A stretch of DNA of 64,000 nt from Carboxylicivirga litoralis. Lineage in GTDB: Bacteria; Bacteroidota; Bacteroidia; Bacteroidales; Marinilabiliaceae. Where the stretch lies: positions 1 through 64,000 of the forward strand of contig NZ_JAFMVC010000025.1 of the NCBI RefSeq assembly GCF_025499605.1, given 5' to 3'. Both the position numbers and the translations under genes were made by a program. Each line of letters opens with the position of its first letter. The first letter of the stretch is position 1. Under the pieces are notes generated by a model. That model saw only the letters and a list, made by a program, of their open reading frames with translations, was not told the origin of the DNA and made no database searches. Shown here piece by piece: positions 16,107 through 26,025 of the stretch.

Positions 16107-17807
16107 ATGAATTATAAATATAAAATATCAACATTCTTCATTTTCCTTGTAGTCCTTTTTTCTGCATGCCAGGATTTGGATATGGAAATGGAAACAGCGG
16201 TCGATGATAATTTAATGTGGAACAATCCGTCGTACATTGACCGATATGTGGTGGATTTAATTAGTACAATGCCTAATGGTTTTAAACCTGAAGAGTTTGG
16301 CAACGGTATATTTTATGCCAATGCCACCGATGAGGCAGAAAATTCAAACGCCACGGCACTTGTTCAAAACATGAATACCGGCAATTGGAATTCGGTAACG
16401 AATACCAACCAAGCCTGGAACAAATATTACAGAGGTATTTATAAGGTCAATTTATTCCTTGAGAAAGCTAAGGATATAAACTATGAAACCTATACTCCGT
16501 CACAACGAGATATTTTTCTTCAACGACTGGAGTATTATAAAGCTGAAGCGCGTTTCTTAAGAGCTCTTTTCTACTACGAATTAATCAAGTATTATGGAGG
16601 CGTTGTTCTTATCGGAGATGAATCTATTCAATTAATGGAAGAGCTAGATAAACCTGCTTTTGACGCCAGTCGCTCATCGTTCACAGACTGTGCCGAGTAT
16701 ATCTTAAGTGAATGTGATTATTTAATTGATAATGAGTTATTGCCTTTGCTAGATGAAGGAGCTGATCAGGGACGACCAAATGGAACAGCTGTTAAAGCCA
16801 TAGCCTGCAAAACTAATTTATTATTAGCCAGTACAGTTTATAATATGTCCATAACTGAAGGCTCTGCAGAGCAAATGGCTTATTGGAAAGAAGTATTGGA
16901 CTTAGCACAAGAGATCGCTTTTGATAAAGTATTTACATTCGGACCTTATGATCAATTTGACGGCACAAGTCCTGAAATTATCTTAGGGTATCGTCAAAAG
17001 GAAATTAACTATATTGAGAAGGCTAACTTCCCTGTTGGCTGCGAAGGAGTTAATACCGTAGGAAGTAGTTGTCCTACTCAGAATTTGGTAGACGCCTACC
17101 GAATGGCTAACGGGATGAAGATTGATGAAGCAGGTTCTGGTTATGACCCAAATAATCCTTATGCGGGCAGAGATGAAAGACTATTACATACTGTTATAGT
17201 TAATGGCAGTCATTGGGACGAAAGAAATACCTCTTCGCGCACTGTTGAAATATTCCGAGGTGGCCGTGATGGGATGGATAGAGACTATGGTACCAAGACA
17301 GGCTATTATCTAAGAAAGTATTTGGATCCAACATTGGACCTTAGACAAGGTCAGGTGTCAAACAGAGAATGGCCAATATTCCGATTTGCCGATATCGTGC
17401 TTATTTGGGCAGAAGCAGCCAATGAGCTATATGGTCCATCTACTTTAGGAGAATCTTATTTGACTGCAATAACGCTTCTAAACCAAACTGTTGTTCGTCA
17501 TGGAGGTTTGCCTGAGATTCCATTGAATAGTTTATCACAAAGCGAGTTCAGAGAACGATTGAGAGAAGAGCGTTTTATTGAAATGGCATTCGAAAATATG
17601 CGTGCCTGGGACTTACGTCGTTGGGGAATTGCTCCACAGGTGCTTAGTCAGCCGGTTTATAAAATGGAAGTGACAAAAAGTGTTGATGGTTCATACAATT
17701 ACCAGAAGCAGATGTTAGAAGATAGGTATTTTGAAACCCACATGAATTTATATCCAATTCCACAAAGGGAAGTAAATAATGGATTGGTTCAAAATGCAGG
17801 TTGGTAG
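16107..17807 (+). CDS. SusD-like glycan-binding lipoprotein 2
   Basis: A 566-residue SusD/RagB family protein with lipobox FSAC (Cys21). Family motifs: WNKYYRGIYKVNLFLEKAK at about 111-129, YYKAEARFLRALFYYELIKYYGGV at about 149-172, and the C-terminal LREERFIEMAFENMRAWDLRRWG at about 492-514, ending in QNAGW. It pairs with the short SusC2 immediately upstream. It shares little beyond family motifs with SusD1, which suggests that the two pairs take different oligosaccharides or different sulfation states of one polymer. That suggestion is inference. Confidence 0.93.
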   Translation: MNYKYKISTFFIFLVVLFSACQDLDMEMETAVDDNLMWNNPSYIDRYVVDLISTMPNGFKPEEFGNGIFYANATDEAENSNATALVQNMNTGNWNSVTNTNQAWNKYYRGIYKVNLFLEKAKDINYETYTPSQRDIFLQRLEYYKAEARFLRALFYYELIKYYGGVVLIGDESIQLMEELDKPAFDASRSSFTDCAEYILSECDYLIDNELLPLLDEGADQGRPNGTAVKAIACKTNLLLASTVYNMSITEGSAEQMAYWKEVLDLAQEIAFDKVFTFGPYDQFDGTSPEIILGYRQKEINYIEKANFPVGCEGVNTVGSSCPTQNLVDAYRMANGMKIDEAGSGYDPNNPYAGRDERLLHTVIVNGSHWDERNTSSRTVEIFRGGRDGMDRDYGTKTGYYLRKYLDPTLDLRQGQVSNREWPIFRFADIVLIWAEAANELYGPSTLGESYLTAITLLNQTVVRHGGLPEIPLNSLSQSEFRERLREERFIEMAFENMRAWDLRRWGIAPQVLSQPVYKMEVTKSVDGSYNYQKQMLEDRYFETHMNLYPIPQREVNNGLVQNAGW

Positions 17808-17838
17808 TTATTTATAACGAATACTAAACAATGAAATT

Positions 17839-20139
17839 ATGAAATATCTAAGTTTTATTATAGCAGCTTTTATCTCGCTTTCTACGTTTGCACAAGGTAA
17901 TGTGCCAATTAAAGCGGATGGAACAACAAAGTACCTCATCAAAGTATATGATGGCGAAACGAATGAGAAGGTCTTGTTTAATAATAGTGCTCATGGCGAT
18001 TGGAAAACAAAAATTCAGGTGGCTGATGTCTTTGACGGTTCTATGCCTCAACTTTGGTCTTTTCAGGCAACCGAAATGTATCCAGGTTATTTTAGTGTTA
18101 TCAACCATGATGAAGAGTTAGCAGAAAATTCATTTTTAATGTCGTGGAGCTGGCATGCCTATATGGGCAGTAACAGAGATCCTAAGACAGAGTTGGAAAT
18201 GCAGTATCGCTTTGTAGAAGTGAGTGACGGTTGGTATGCTTTAGAAACCATTGAAAAACCTGCTGGTTTGTACAATCAACCCTACACGCCAGGAGCCGAT
18301 GCTTTAAATTTAAAACCAGAAGGCTATGTGGCTTTTAGAGATGTTAAAAGTGCAGACATTACTGCGGATAACATGGTGAATAAAGTCTTCAGATTCGAAG
18401 AGTTTGACCCATTAAAGCTCTTTTTGGAGACGATTGTGCGTGGTCAGCAATTATATGATAATAATCCTGATGTGTCAGAATCTGTGCGACTAGAACTTTT
18501 TAAAGTGCTTGAAAAAGCCAGAGCAACAAGAGTGTTTGGTAACGAAAGTGAGATGTTAGCTTTACAACCCTACCTGGACGAGGCCATAAAAAAGTTCAGT
18601 GAAGCGTTGGGGCTAAACTCTATCATTGCAGATGCACGTTTATTCATTGCTAATTCAGCAGCAAAGCAGGCTGTTAAAGATGCCTTTAATGCCATTGTTG
18701 AAGAGGCAGAACTGTTTTTAAACGCCGATAATTTAAACTATTCGGAAATAGAAAGCGTAAAAAATAAGATAGCAAATGCTAAAGCTTTGGTTGAAGCCTT
18801 GGTAGAAGCCGAAACTTTAATTGAATCGACAACAGATTTTGAAGAAGCAAAAGCTGAGCTTCGTCTTGTTATTGAAAATGTTATTACTGCCTTTAGTAAT
18901 TCAGCCATTTCGATATCAGAGTTAAATGCACTGAAAGTTGAAGTTGATGATGCCGTAAAAGCCTTTAAAAAGGCTTTAGAAGCAGGAAATCCGGCACTTG
19001 TCCTTACGAATGCTGATTTTGAAAATGATTTAAGCGACTGGAATGTAGAATCGCCGACACCAGGAGCCGCTTATCCTGAAAACAAAGGGGTAGACGGTAG
19101 TCGTAGCATTACTACATGGAATGGCTCAGCCTACCAAATGAAGATTTATCAATCCATCAGCAATATACCCAATGGTACTTACATAGTGAGTTGCTATGCT
19201 CATACTAACGGAACCAATACCATAGCCATATTTGCTGAAGATGGGGTTAATAGTAGTCAGTTACCGTTGGTTAATGAAGGTGGCATTACGAAACGTGTTA
19301 TTGAGTTGGAAGTAACTAATGGTACCATGCAGTTTGGTATTATAGGTACAGGAACTGATAACGAAATACCTGCCGGAAACTGGGTTGTATTCGACCAATT
19401 TGAGATTAAGTGGAAAGGGGTTTTTACCATCCAGAATGGTGATTTTGAGGATGATTTAAATGGTTGGATTAGTGAAGCATCAGAAGGTGTTCCTTATATG
19501 AGCACAAAAGGCGTTGGAGGTTCTAAAAGTGTGACGATGTGGAAAGGTTCTGATTATAATGCTTCAACCTACCAATATTTAACTGATGTTTATAATGGTA
19601 CGTATGAAATCAGTGCCATGATTAATGCACAGATGGATGATTTATTTGTGTTGTTCGGTGAATCAGAAGCTGTGGAATCAACCGTGTTGTTGCCAGCATC
19701 CAGTGAATTGATTAAAAATACTGTTACATGTGAAGTTACAGATCGAACACTACGTTTTGGGATACGAGGGGCTGGTGATGGGAATACTATACCTGCAGGA
19801 CGTTGGGTGGTATTTGATGAGTTTGCAGTTAACATGAAAACCATTGTACCGGAGTATGTAGACGTTACGCCATCAGTTGCTTTTCGAGGACAGAGTGCAT
19901 CAGAGAATATTGGTTCAAAGGAAAATAACATTGTATTCTGGCAAGTTAATCAGAACCTTAATATTCGTTCATCGGCGAATATCGTTGTGTGCGATGTTTA
20001 TTCTATTTCTGGAGTTTTAGTTAAAAAAGAAACATCGGTAACCAATAACTTGTGTATTCCACTTCAGAAAGGTATGTATATCGTACGTACCAAAAGTGAA
20101 AATGGAATCGTAGAAAGCAAGAAAGTTATCATTAAATAG
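17839..20139 (+). CDS. Secreted multi-domain glycan-binding protein (T9SS)
   Basis: A 766-residue protein with a signal peptide (FISLSTFA/QG) and no recognisable catalytic domain. Order: an N-terminal ~180-residue beta-rich, Trp/Tyr-rich domain (ricin-like fold possible), a helical region at about 195-382 rich in Ala/Glu with FIVAR-like repeats, then two tandem ~140-residue jelly-roll modules at about 383-525 and 525-668. The pair share the pattern NxDFExDLxxW, GVxGSxSxTxWxGS, Y-Q, NGTYxxS, IPAGxWVVFDxF, like CBM4/9-type domains. It ends in a T9SS sorting domain (about 690-766, LQKGMYIVRTKSENG). It sits directly after susD2, the usual position of a surface glycan-binding protein (SusE/F or SGBP). 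A good terminator follows. The role as a surface binder is inferred from domains and position. Confidence 0.75.
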   Translation: MKYLSFIIAAFISLSTFAQGNVPIKADGTTKYLIKVYDGETNEKVLFNNSAHGDWKTKIQVADVFDGSMPQLWSFQATEMYPGYFSVINHDEELAENSFLMSWSWHAYMGSNRDPKTELEMQYRFVEVSDGWYALETIEKPAGLYNQPYTPGADALNLKPEGYVAFRDVKSADITADNMVNKVFRFEEFDPLKLFLETIVRGQQLYDNNPDVSESVRLELFKVLEKARATRVFGNESEMLALQPYLDEAIKKFSEALGLNSIIADARLFIANSAAKQAVKDAFNAIVEEAELFLNADNLNYSEIESVKNKIANAKALVEALVEAETLIESTTDFEEAKAELRLVIENVITAFSNSAISISELNALKVEVDDAVKAFKKALEAGNPALVLTNADFENDLSDWNVESPTPGAAYPENKGVDGSRSITTWNGSAYQMKIYQSISNIPNGTYIVSCYAHTNGTNTIAIFAEDGVNSSQLPLVNEGGITKRVIELEVTNGTMQFGIIGTGTDNEIPAGNWVVFDQFEIKWKGVFTIQNGDFEDDLNGWISEASEGVPYMSTKGVGGSKSVTMWKGSDYNASTYQYLTDVYNGTYEISAMINAQMDDLFVLFGESEAVESTVLLPASSELIKNTVTCEVTDRTLRFGIRGAGDGNTIPAGRWVVFDEFAVNMKTIVPEYVDVTPSVAFRGQSASENIGSKENNIVFWQVNQNLNIRSSANIVVCDVYSISGVLVKKETSVTNNLCIPLQKGMYIVRTKSENGIVESKKVIIK

Positions 20140-20154
20140 TCTGTCAATTGAATA

Positions 20155-20186
20155 AAGGAGATTCTTTTAAGAAGGATCTCCTTTTT
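20155..20186 (+). terminator. Rho-independent terminator after SusCD operon
   Basis: aaggagat (20155-20162) pairs with atctcctt (20176-20183) around a 13-nt loop, followed by a T-run. It ends the susC1-to-binding-protein transcript and separates it from the GH30 gene at 20236. Confidence 0.85.
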
Positions 20187-20235
20187 CTATTACGTTACTT
20201 ATCAAGGGTTTGTTATTCAACCTAAAGCAATTACT

Positions 20236-22797
20236 ATGCAGTTTCGATTTATCTCCTTCCTGATTTTTGGTCTTTTCCTTATACCACTAAATATAGCTAT
20301 CGCACAAGATGCGGTTAGTCCAATAGTCGATTATTCATTTTCGAACAATACAGTTGTTGATGAGACCGGCTACTCAAATCTTTCGCTTTTCAACCAAACA
20401 ACACTGTATCAGGACTCAAAGCGAGGTTCGGTTTTACGTTTCTCTGCTTTATCCAAGAGTTATGCGGTATTTGATAAGCAATTATTAGATTCAGATAATT
20501 GTACCATTTCATTCTTCTTTTATTGGGAGAATTCCAACGCTACTTCATGGCATCAACTCTTCGAATTACATGATGCTACAAACAATACAAATCTCTTTTT
20601 TACACCTCAAAATGGCTGGAGTGGTCAATTGAGCTCGCTGGTTAGTGATAACAAGGACTATAACTTATATGAGGTCGTTAATGGAGATCAACTACCACAA
20701 GACCAGTGGAAACATATAGCTATCGTTTTTGAAGGAAAGCAAGTGAAAGTTTTCATTGACGGAACCATGGTTAATAGTGGTCAGTTGATGTGTACTCCAG
20801 GGTTAATCAAAAATGGAACATTATACCTTGGAGGAAACCCAAACCGCTCTGATAATTATTACATATCTGCCCGGTTGGATGAATTAAAGATTTTTGATAA
20901 AGCTTTGGCATCAAATCAGGTGTCGGCATTATTTCAGGAAAAAGAGATTCCGGAATCAATTGATGAAGCAACGAATTGGCAATCAGTTGGCAATCCCATT
21001 GAACTAACCATCGACCTTACAGATAAGAAGCAAACAATACGCAACTTTGGAGCATCCGATGGTTGGAATACCGAGAAGATTGGAAAATATTGGCCACAGG
21101 AAAAAAAGGAAAAATTGGCTGAGCTGTTGTTTAGTACAGAAAAAGATGCAGAAGGCAATCCCAAGGGAATAGGCTTGTCAGCCTGGCGCTTTAATATTGG
21201 GGCTGGCACTACAGAACAAGGCGATGCCAGTAGAATCTCAAATGAAGACCGAAGAACTGAAGGATTTCTTAATGCAGATGGCGAAACATATAACTGGAAC
21301 AAACAACAGGGACAGCAATGGTTTTTGCGAAAGGCAGCCATCGATTACAAGGTTAATGATATTATCGGTTGGCAGAATAGCCCACCTGTTCAATTTACCA
21401 AGTACAACCTTGGGTTCCGTGAATATGGGGCTTCCATGTCCACCATTCTGAAAAGAGAGTATTTTGATGCGTTTGCCAATTTCCTTGCTGACGTTTCAGA
21501 GCATTTCGAAGGTGAAGGTATCACCTTTGACTACATTAGTCCTTTAAATGAGCCACAATTTTCATGGTCGCCCTCAGAGTTTAGTGGAACGGTAACACAA
21601 GAAGGGACTCCCTGGACTAATCAAGAGATACACGATGTTGTGTCGGCCATCGATAATGCATTTAGTGCAAGAGGAGTCGATACAAAACTATTTATTACAG
21701 AGGCAGCGTCTGTGTCACATCATCTCGGTGGAACAGGACATGCAGATAATCAGCTGTATAATTTCTGGAACAGCAACTCCTCTCTGTCACTTAATAATAA
21801 ATCATCCTTGGCCAATATTGTATCTTTTCATAGTTATTGGAAAGACCATGGAGCAACTTTGATTGACACTAGAAGTGAGTTGAATAGTAAAATTCAGAAT
21901 CTTGCAACAGTACCAGAGGTATGGCAGACCGAATATTCTATGCTGGGAACGGGTTATCGTCAAGGTTATCCGGATGGGTATAAACTTAGCGAAATGGAGT
22001 GTGCTTTATCATTGGCACGTGTGATTATGACTGATTTAAATGTGGCTAATGTTACAGGATGGCAATGGTGGACCACCTTTGAAAAAGGAAAACATGGAGG
22101 GGAATCGAGGTTTAGTTTAATTGAAGCCATTACCAATTCAGCTATGTCAGATGGTACTTATCATCTAAATAAACTCTTCTATGCATTGGGGCATTTCTCG
22201 CATTTTATCCGACCTGGCATGACTCGCTTGACTTATTCGCGTTCAGATAATTTAAACATTTATAATGAAGCGAATGATATCATGTATTCAGCCTATACCA
22301 ATGCCGACCAAACTAAGCTGGTGATGGTGGCTGTTAATTTTAGCGATCACGCCAAAGAGGTTAATATAAGTTTTGAAAATGGGGATAAAAAGGTGGAAAA
22401 TGAGCAACTGTTTCTAAGTAATGCGCATTGTAGTCTTGCCAATCAAAAGATTGGTTTGGCAACGAATAATATAACTGTACCTGCTCAATCTATAGTAACC
22501 TATACAGCCGATTTATCACCTGATGTATCGGTGTCAGACAATACTGTAGAATTGGATTTTAAAGTCTTTTTAAATTCTGGAACTAAAGAGCTTGTTGTTC
22601 AGCTGTCAGAAGGGCATCAACCGGAAGAAATACGAGTGTATGATATAACAGGTAACTTATTAGCGAAGAAAATGGTTCGAAAAGGGCAGAGGGAACTTGT
22701 AATAGGTGCTAATCAACTAAGTAGTGGAACTTATTTGGTATCAGGCTTTAACAGACAGACAATATTGACCAGGAAAGTAGTTGTTTTTGGCAATTAA
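20236..22797 (+). CDS. LamG-GH30 glycoside hydrolase with T9SS tail
   Basis: An 853-residue secreted enzyme. Order: signal peptide (to about residue 24, AIAQ), a LamG/concanavalin-like domain at about 25-235 (YSFSNNTVVDETG, QWKHIAIVFEGKQVKVFIDG), a GH30-type (beta/alpha)8 catalytic domain plus beta-sandwich at about 255-755 and a T9SS tail at about 775-853. Likely catalytic residues: acid/base Glu439 in SPLNEPQF and nucleophile Glu566 in VWQTEYSML. The FGASDGW opening and AWRFNIGAGTTEQGD stretch match a GH30 group common in Bacteroidota PULs. Family activities include beta-1,6-galactanase, glucosylceramidase, xylanase and beta-glucosidase; the subfamily cannot be fixed here. The T9SS tail puts it on or outside the cell surface, fitting an endo-acting first cut. 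Confidence 0.88.
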   Translation: MQFRFISFLIFGLFLIPLNIAIAQDAVSPIVDYSFSNNTVVDETGYSNLSLFNQTTLYQDSKRGSVLRFSALSKSYAVFDKQLLDSDNCTISFFFYWENSNATSWHQLFELHDATNNTNLFFTPQNGWSGQLSSLVSDNKDYNLYEVVNGDQLPQDQWKHIAIVFEGKQVKVFIDGTMVNSGQLMCTPGLIKNGTLYLGGNPNRSDNYYISARLDELKIFDKALASNQVSALFQEKEIPESIDEATNWQSVGNPIELTIDLTDKKQTIRNFGASDGWNTEKIGKYWPQEKKEKLAELLFSTEKDAEGNPKGIGLSAWRFNIGAGTTEQGDASRISNEDRRTEGFLNADGETYNWNKQQGQQWFLRKAAIDYKVNDIIGWQNSPPVQFTKYNLGFREYGASMSTILKREYFDAFANFLADVSEHFEGEGITFDYISPLNEPQFSWSPSEFSGTVTQEGTPWTNQEIHDVVSAIDNAFSARGVDTKLFITEAASVSHHLGGTGHADNQLYNFWNSNSSLSLNNKSSLANIVSFHSYWKDHGATLIDTRSELNSKIQNLATVPEVWQTEYSMLGTGYRQGYPDGYKLSEMECALSLARVIMTDLNVANVTGWQWWTTFEKGKHGGESRFSLIEAITNSAMSDGTYHLNKLFYALGHFSHFIRPGMTRLTYSRSDNLNIYNEANDIMYSAYTNADQTKLVMVAVNFSDHAKEVNISFENGDKKVENEQLFLSNAHCSLANQKIGLATNNITVPAQSIVTYTADLSPDVSVSDNTVELDFKVFLNSGTKELVVQLSEGHQPEEIRVYDITGNLLAKKMVRKGQRELVIGANQLSSGTYLVSGFNRQTILTRKVVVFGN

Positions 22798-22821
22798 GAA
22801 AATCACACTAATTGAGTTAGG

Positions 22822-24402
22822 ATGAAGAATTTATTACTATTTATAGTTTGTATAGCAGGTGTATCTTGCATACAAAAAAATGGAGAAGTAAAAATCCTTG
22901 TTGATGAAACGACACAGTATCAAATCATGCAGAGCTTTGGTGCTTCAGATTCGTGGAGGGTTCAATTTGTTGGAGAAAACTGGCCTATTGAGAAACGTAA
23001 TCGTATCGCTGAATTACTTTTTAGTATGGACATAGATAAGACCGGCAATCCCAGAGGGATTGGTCTTTCAAACTGGCGATTTTATCTGGGAGCCGGTTCT
23101 GCAGAACAAGGTGATGCGTCAGATATTCAGAATTTATGGAGACGTTCAGAGTGTTTTTTGGATAAGCATGGACAATATGACTGGAGTAAGTATAAAGGAC
23201 AACGCTGGTTTTTAAATGCGGCCAAAGCTCGCGGCGTCGATGAGTTTACTGCCTATACTATTTCACCACCAGTGTTTTATACAAAAAATGGTTTGGCGCA
23301 TGCCACTAAAGGTGATTTGAGTTTTAACCTGAAGAATGAGTATTACGATGACTATGCCAAGTACCTTGTGGATGTACTGGAATATTTCGAGAAGCATGAA
23401 CAAGTACACTTCAACTATATAAGCCCTTTTAATGAACCTCAGTGGGCCTGGGATAAGAACAACCAAGAGGGGACTCCTGCTACTAATGAGGAGTTATACA
23501 ATTATATGCGTCTTCTTTCAGATGAATTATCGTCAAGAGGTTTATCAACGAAAATTTTACCAGGAGAAGCCGGGCAGCTTGATTATTTATATGAGAAAAA
23601 GGGTAAAAACAATAATGGCGATCAAATCAATGCTTTCTGGAATCCTTCCTCACCATTGTATATTGGTGAGTTAAAAAACATGGAATATGCTATCACGTCT
23701 CACTCCTATTTTACTACCTGGCCAATAAAGAAGCAAGTTGAATCGAGGCAACGATTGGCACGACGGATAAACGAAATTAATCCGGGATTAAAATATCTAC
23801 AAACTGAGTTTTGTATCCTGGAGAAGAACCCTGAGATAACAGGCGGCTGGGAAAGAGATTTAAACATGCCAACCGCCCTATATGTGGCTCGTGTTATTCA
23901 TTCAGATTTGACGATAGCCAATGCCTGCTCATGGGAATGGTGGACGGCATTATCACAGTTTAATTTTAAAGATGGCTTAATTCATTTGGATGATGGAAAT
24001 TGTAATGGAGTCAAAAGTGATACCAGCCAGTTGAATCATGACTTGATGTATGACGGGCAAATTCAGGAAACAAAGTTGTTATGGGCTTTTGGCAATTTCT
24101 CGCGCTTTGTTCGACCAGGCATGGTTCGTATCGATGCTAAAATTGAAAATGATTTAAGCATTGAACAACGAGCAATGGATTTACAGGTGTCAGCCTATAA
24201 GGATTTAGGGAGTGGAAGTATCACGATGGTTTTAATTAATCATTCAGAACAAGAAAAAACCATAGATATTAATGGGTTTAAAGCTAAAACCATTGAAATG
24301 TATGTTACAGATAATGCACACAGTCTCGATAAGGTTGATGTAAAGAATAATGAAATAGTGATTTCTGAAAGATCTGTATCAACTCTTATTCTGAAGCACT
24401 GA
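22822..24402 (+). CDS. GH30 glycoside hydrolase, lipoprotein
   Basis: A 526-residue enzyme with lipobox GVSC (Cys16), so probably membrane-anchored. The catalytic domain is a paralogue of the GH30 domain in the preceding gene (shared SFGASDSW/FGASDGW, RGIGLSNWRFYLGAG, AEQGDAS). Acid/base Glu205 lies in SPFNEPQW and nucleophile Glu329 in YLQTEFCIL. It lacks the LamG domain and T9SS tail. The gene starts 24 bp after the T9SS GH30, so the two are co-expressed. The split in location suggests one enzyme cuts polymer outside while this one trims oligosaccharides in the periplasm or on the surface. Subfamily and linkage are not assigned. Confidence 0.88.
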   Translation: MKNLLLFIVCIAGVSCIQKNGEVKILVDETTQYQIMQSFGASDSWRVQFVGENWPIEKRNRIAELLFSMDIDKTGNPRGIGLSNWRFYLGAGSAEQGDASDIQNLWRRSECFLDKHGQYDWSKYKGQRWFLNAAKARGVDEFTAYTISPPVFYTKNGLAHATKGDLSFNLKNEYYDDYAKYLVDVLEYFEKHEQVHFNYISPFNEPQWAWDKNNQEGTPATNEELYNYMRLLSDELSSRGLSTKILPGEAGQLDYLYEKKGKNNNGDQINAFWNPSSPLYIGELKNMEYAITSHSYFTTWPIKKQVESRQRLARRINEINPGLKYLQTEFCILEKNPEITGGWERDLNMPTALYVARVIHSDLTIANACSWEWWTALSQFNFKDGLIHLDDGNCNGVKSDTSQLNHDLMYDGQIQETKLLWAFGNFSRFVRPGMVRIDAKIENDLSIEQRAMDLQVSAYKDLGSGSITMVLINHSEQEKTIDINGFKAKTIEMYVTDNAHSLDKVDVKNNEIVISERSVSTLILKH

Positions 24403-24463
24403 AGTTGGGGGCTTCACAATAATGATATCGGGAAGTGATGAGGTTCAAACGACAATAGATTAT

Positions 24464-26014
24464 ATGAAGAAAAACATGAAGCAACTTATTGTACTGATGT
24501 TAGTTGCTATTTTAACAGCGCAGTGTAATATCTCAGAGAGTCCAAAATCAACTGCGACTCAGCCTCCTAATATCATATTGATAGTAACAGATGATCAGGG
24601 GTATGCCGATCTTAGTGCTTATGAACATGTTTCGGCCCATTGCAAGACACCTCATATGGACAGGATTGCCAAAAATGGTGTCTTATTCGATAATTGTTAT
24701 GTGTCAGGACCAGTATGTAGTCCATCTCGTGCAGCTATCTATACAGGCAAGTATCAAGAACGGTGGGATCACAACATGAGTTGGGCACCAGGTTTACCTG
24801 TTAATGTTCCTACTATAGCCGAAATACTAAACAAAAATGGTTATGTGACAGGTAAGGTAGGAAAAAGTGACTTTGGTAAAAATTATCACAATCCTGAAGC
24901 GCGCGATTTTCCTAACAATCATGGTTATGACAGTTTTATTGGTTTTAGTGCTCATGCTCACGATTTTTGGTTATTAGATGAAGACATTGAAAAAGCTACA
25001 CCTGATCCATATGGAGAGAGCGCTTCACTTGGCAGAATATTTCGAAATAAAGTTAAAGTAGGATTTAAAGATACTTATAGCACAAACCTTTATACAGATG
25101 AGGCTTTAATGTTTATTGAAAGTAACAAAGACAAGCCCTTTTTTCTTGATTTATCTTATAATGCAGTACATGAATTAATCCATCAAGTACCCGAAGAATA
25201 CCGTAAAAAATGGGATGCCCCCAAAATACCCAATTACGATCCCTCTATGGGAACATATAACGATTACTATTATAAGTATACCAAAGTAGGTGATATAACT
25301 GATGAGGGGAAAAGAAAACTTTATTTGGCCAACTTAAATTGTCTCGATGATAATATTGGTCGATTGCTCAATGTTTTAGAGAAGCTTGAAATACTAGATA
25401 ATACCATGATTCTTCTTATTTCCGATAATGGAGGTGAGCCTTTAACAGGGGCGAACAATTTGCCATTGACGGGTTCAAAATATACGATGCATGAAGGTGG
25501 CATACGGGTGCCTTTCATTATCTCCTGGCCAGAAGGATTGCCTAAAAATAAATTGTATCAACACCGTGTATCCGCTATGGATATTATGCCTACTTGCCTT
25601 GAGGCAGCTGGGGTAAATATGCATGGCGATTATGAATTTGATGGATGTAGTCTTATTGAACCAATCGCTATAAATATGCCGTCTGATAAAGCTAAAGACC
25701 CCCTTTGTTTTCAATTTGGTAAGCAGTGGGCTATTATTGATGATGGTTGGAAACTAGTTTATGCCGAGGATTATAAGCCACATTGGCGACCTATTACCTC
25801 ACAAATACGACTTGGAGTTAATAGTGGTCAAGTGGGTCTTTATAATCTTAACACAGATATAGAGGAGCAAAATAATCTAATTGACTTGTTGCCCCGTAAA
25901 GGCGAAGAATTGCAAATGAAGTTTGACATGTGGTTGAATGATATGAAGCAAGATCATAAAAATTACCAATTCAAGCAAGTGGAGAAGATGGATTTAAAGG
26001 GGCACAAAAATTAA
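24464..26014 (+). CDS. Family S1 sulfatase, lipoprotein (sulfatase 1)
   Basis: From ATG 24464 the protein is 516 residues with a lipobox LTAQC (Cys about 21). An upstream ATG at 24422 gives an N-terminus unsuited to a signal peptide. The N-terminal metal-binding strand reads IILIVTDDQGYADL; the formylglycine motif VCSPSRAAIYTGK has its Cys at about residue 85; the second metal site ISDNGGEPLTG lies at about 325-335. The Cys-type motif needs conversion by a sulfatase-maturing enzyme encoded elsewhere. Arylsulfatase-like family, hydrolysing sulfate esters on the polysaccharide. It sits between GH30 genes and an Asp-box protein, in the same direction. Confidence 0.9.
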   Translation: MKKNMKQLIVLMLVAILTAQCNISESPKSTATQPPNIILIVTDDQGYADLSAYEHVSAHCKTPHMDRIAKNGVLFDNCYVSGPVCSPSRAAIYTGKYQERWDHNMSWAPGLPVNVPTIAEILNKNGYVTGKVGKSDFGKNYHNPEARDFPNNHGYDSFIGFSAHAHDFWLLDEDIEKATPDPYGESASLGRIFRNKVKVGFKDTYSTNLYTDEALMFIESNKDKPFFLDLSYNAVHELIHQVPEEYRKKWDAPKIPNYDPSMGTYNDYYYKYTKVGDITDEGKRKLYLANLNCLDDNIGRLLNVLEKLEILDNTMILLISDNGGEPLTGANNLPLTGSKYTMHEGGIRVPFIISWPEGLPKNKLYQHRVSAMDIMPTCLEAAGVNMHGDYEFDGCSLIEPIAINMPSDKAKDPLCFQFGKQWAIIDDGWKLVYAEDYKPHWRPITSQIRLGVNSGQVGLYNLNTDIEEQNNLIDLLPRKGEELQMKFDMWLNDMKQDHKNYQFKQVEKMDLKGHKN

Positions 26015-26025
26015 TAAACATTGAC

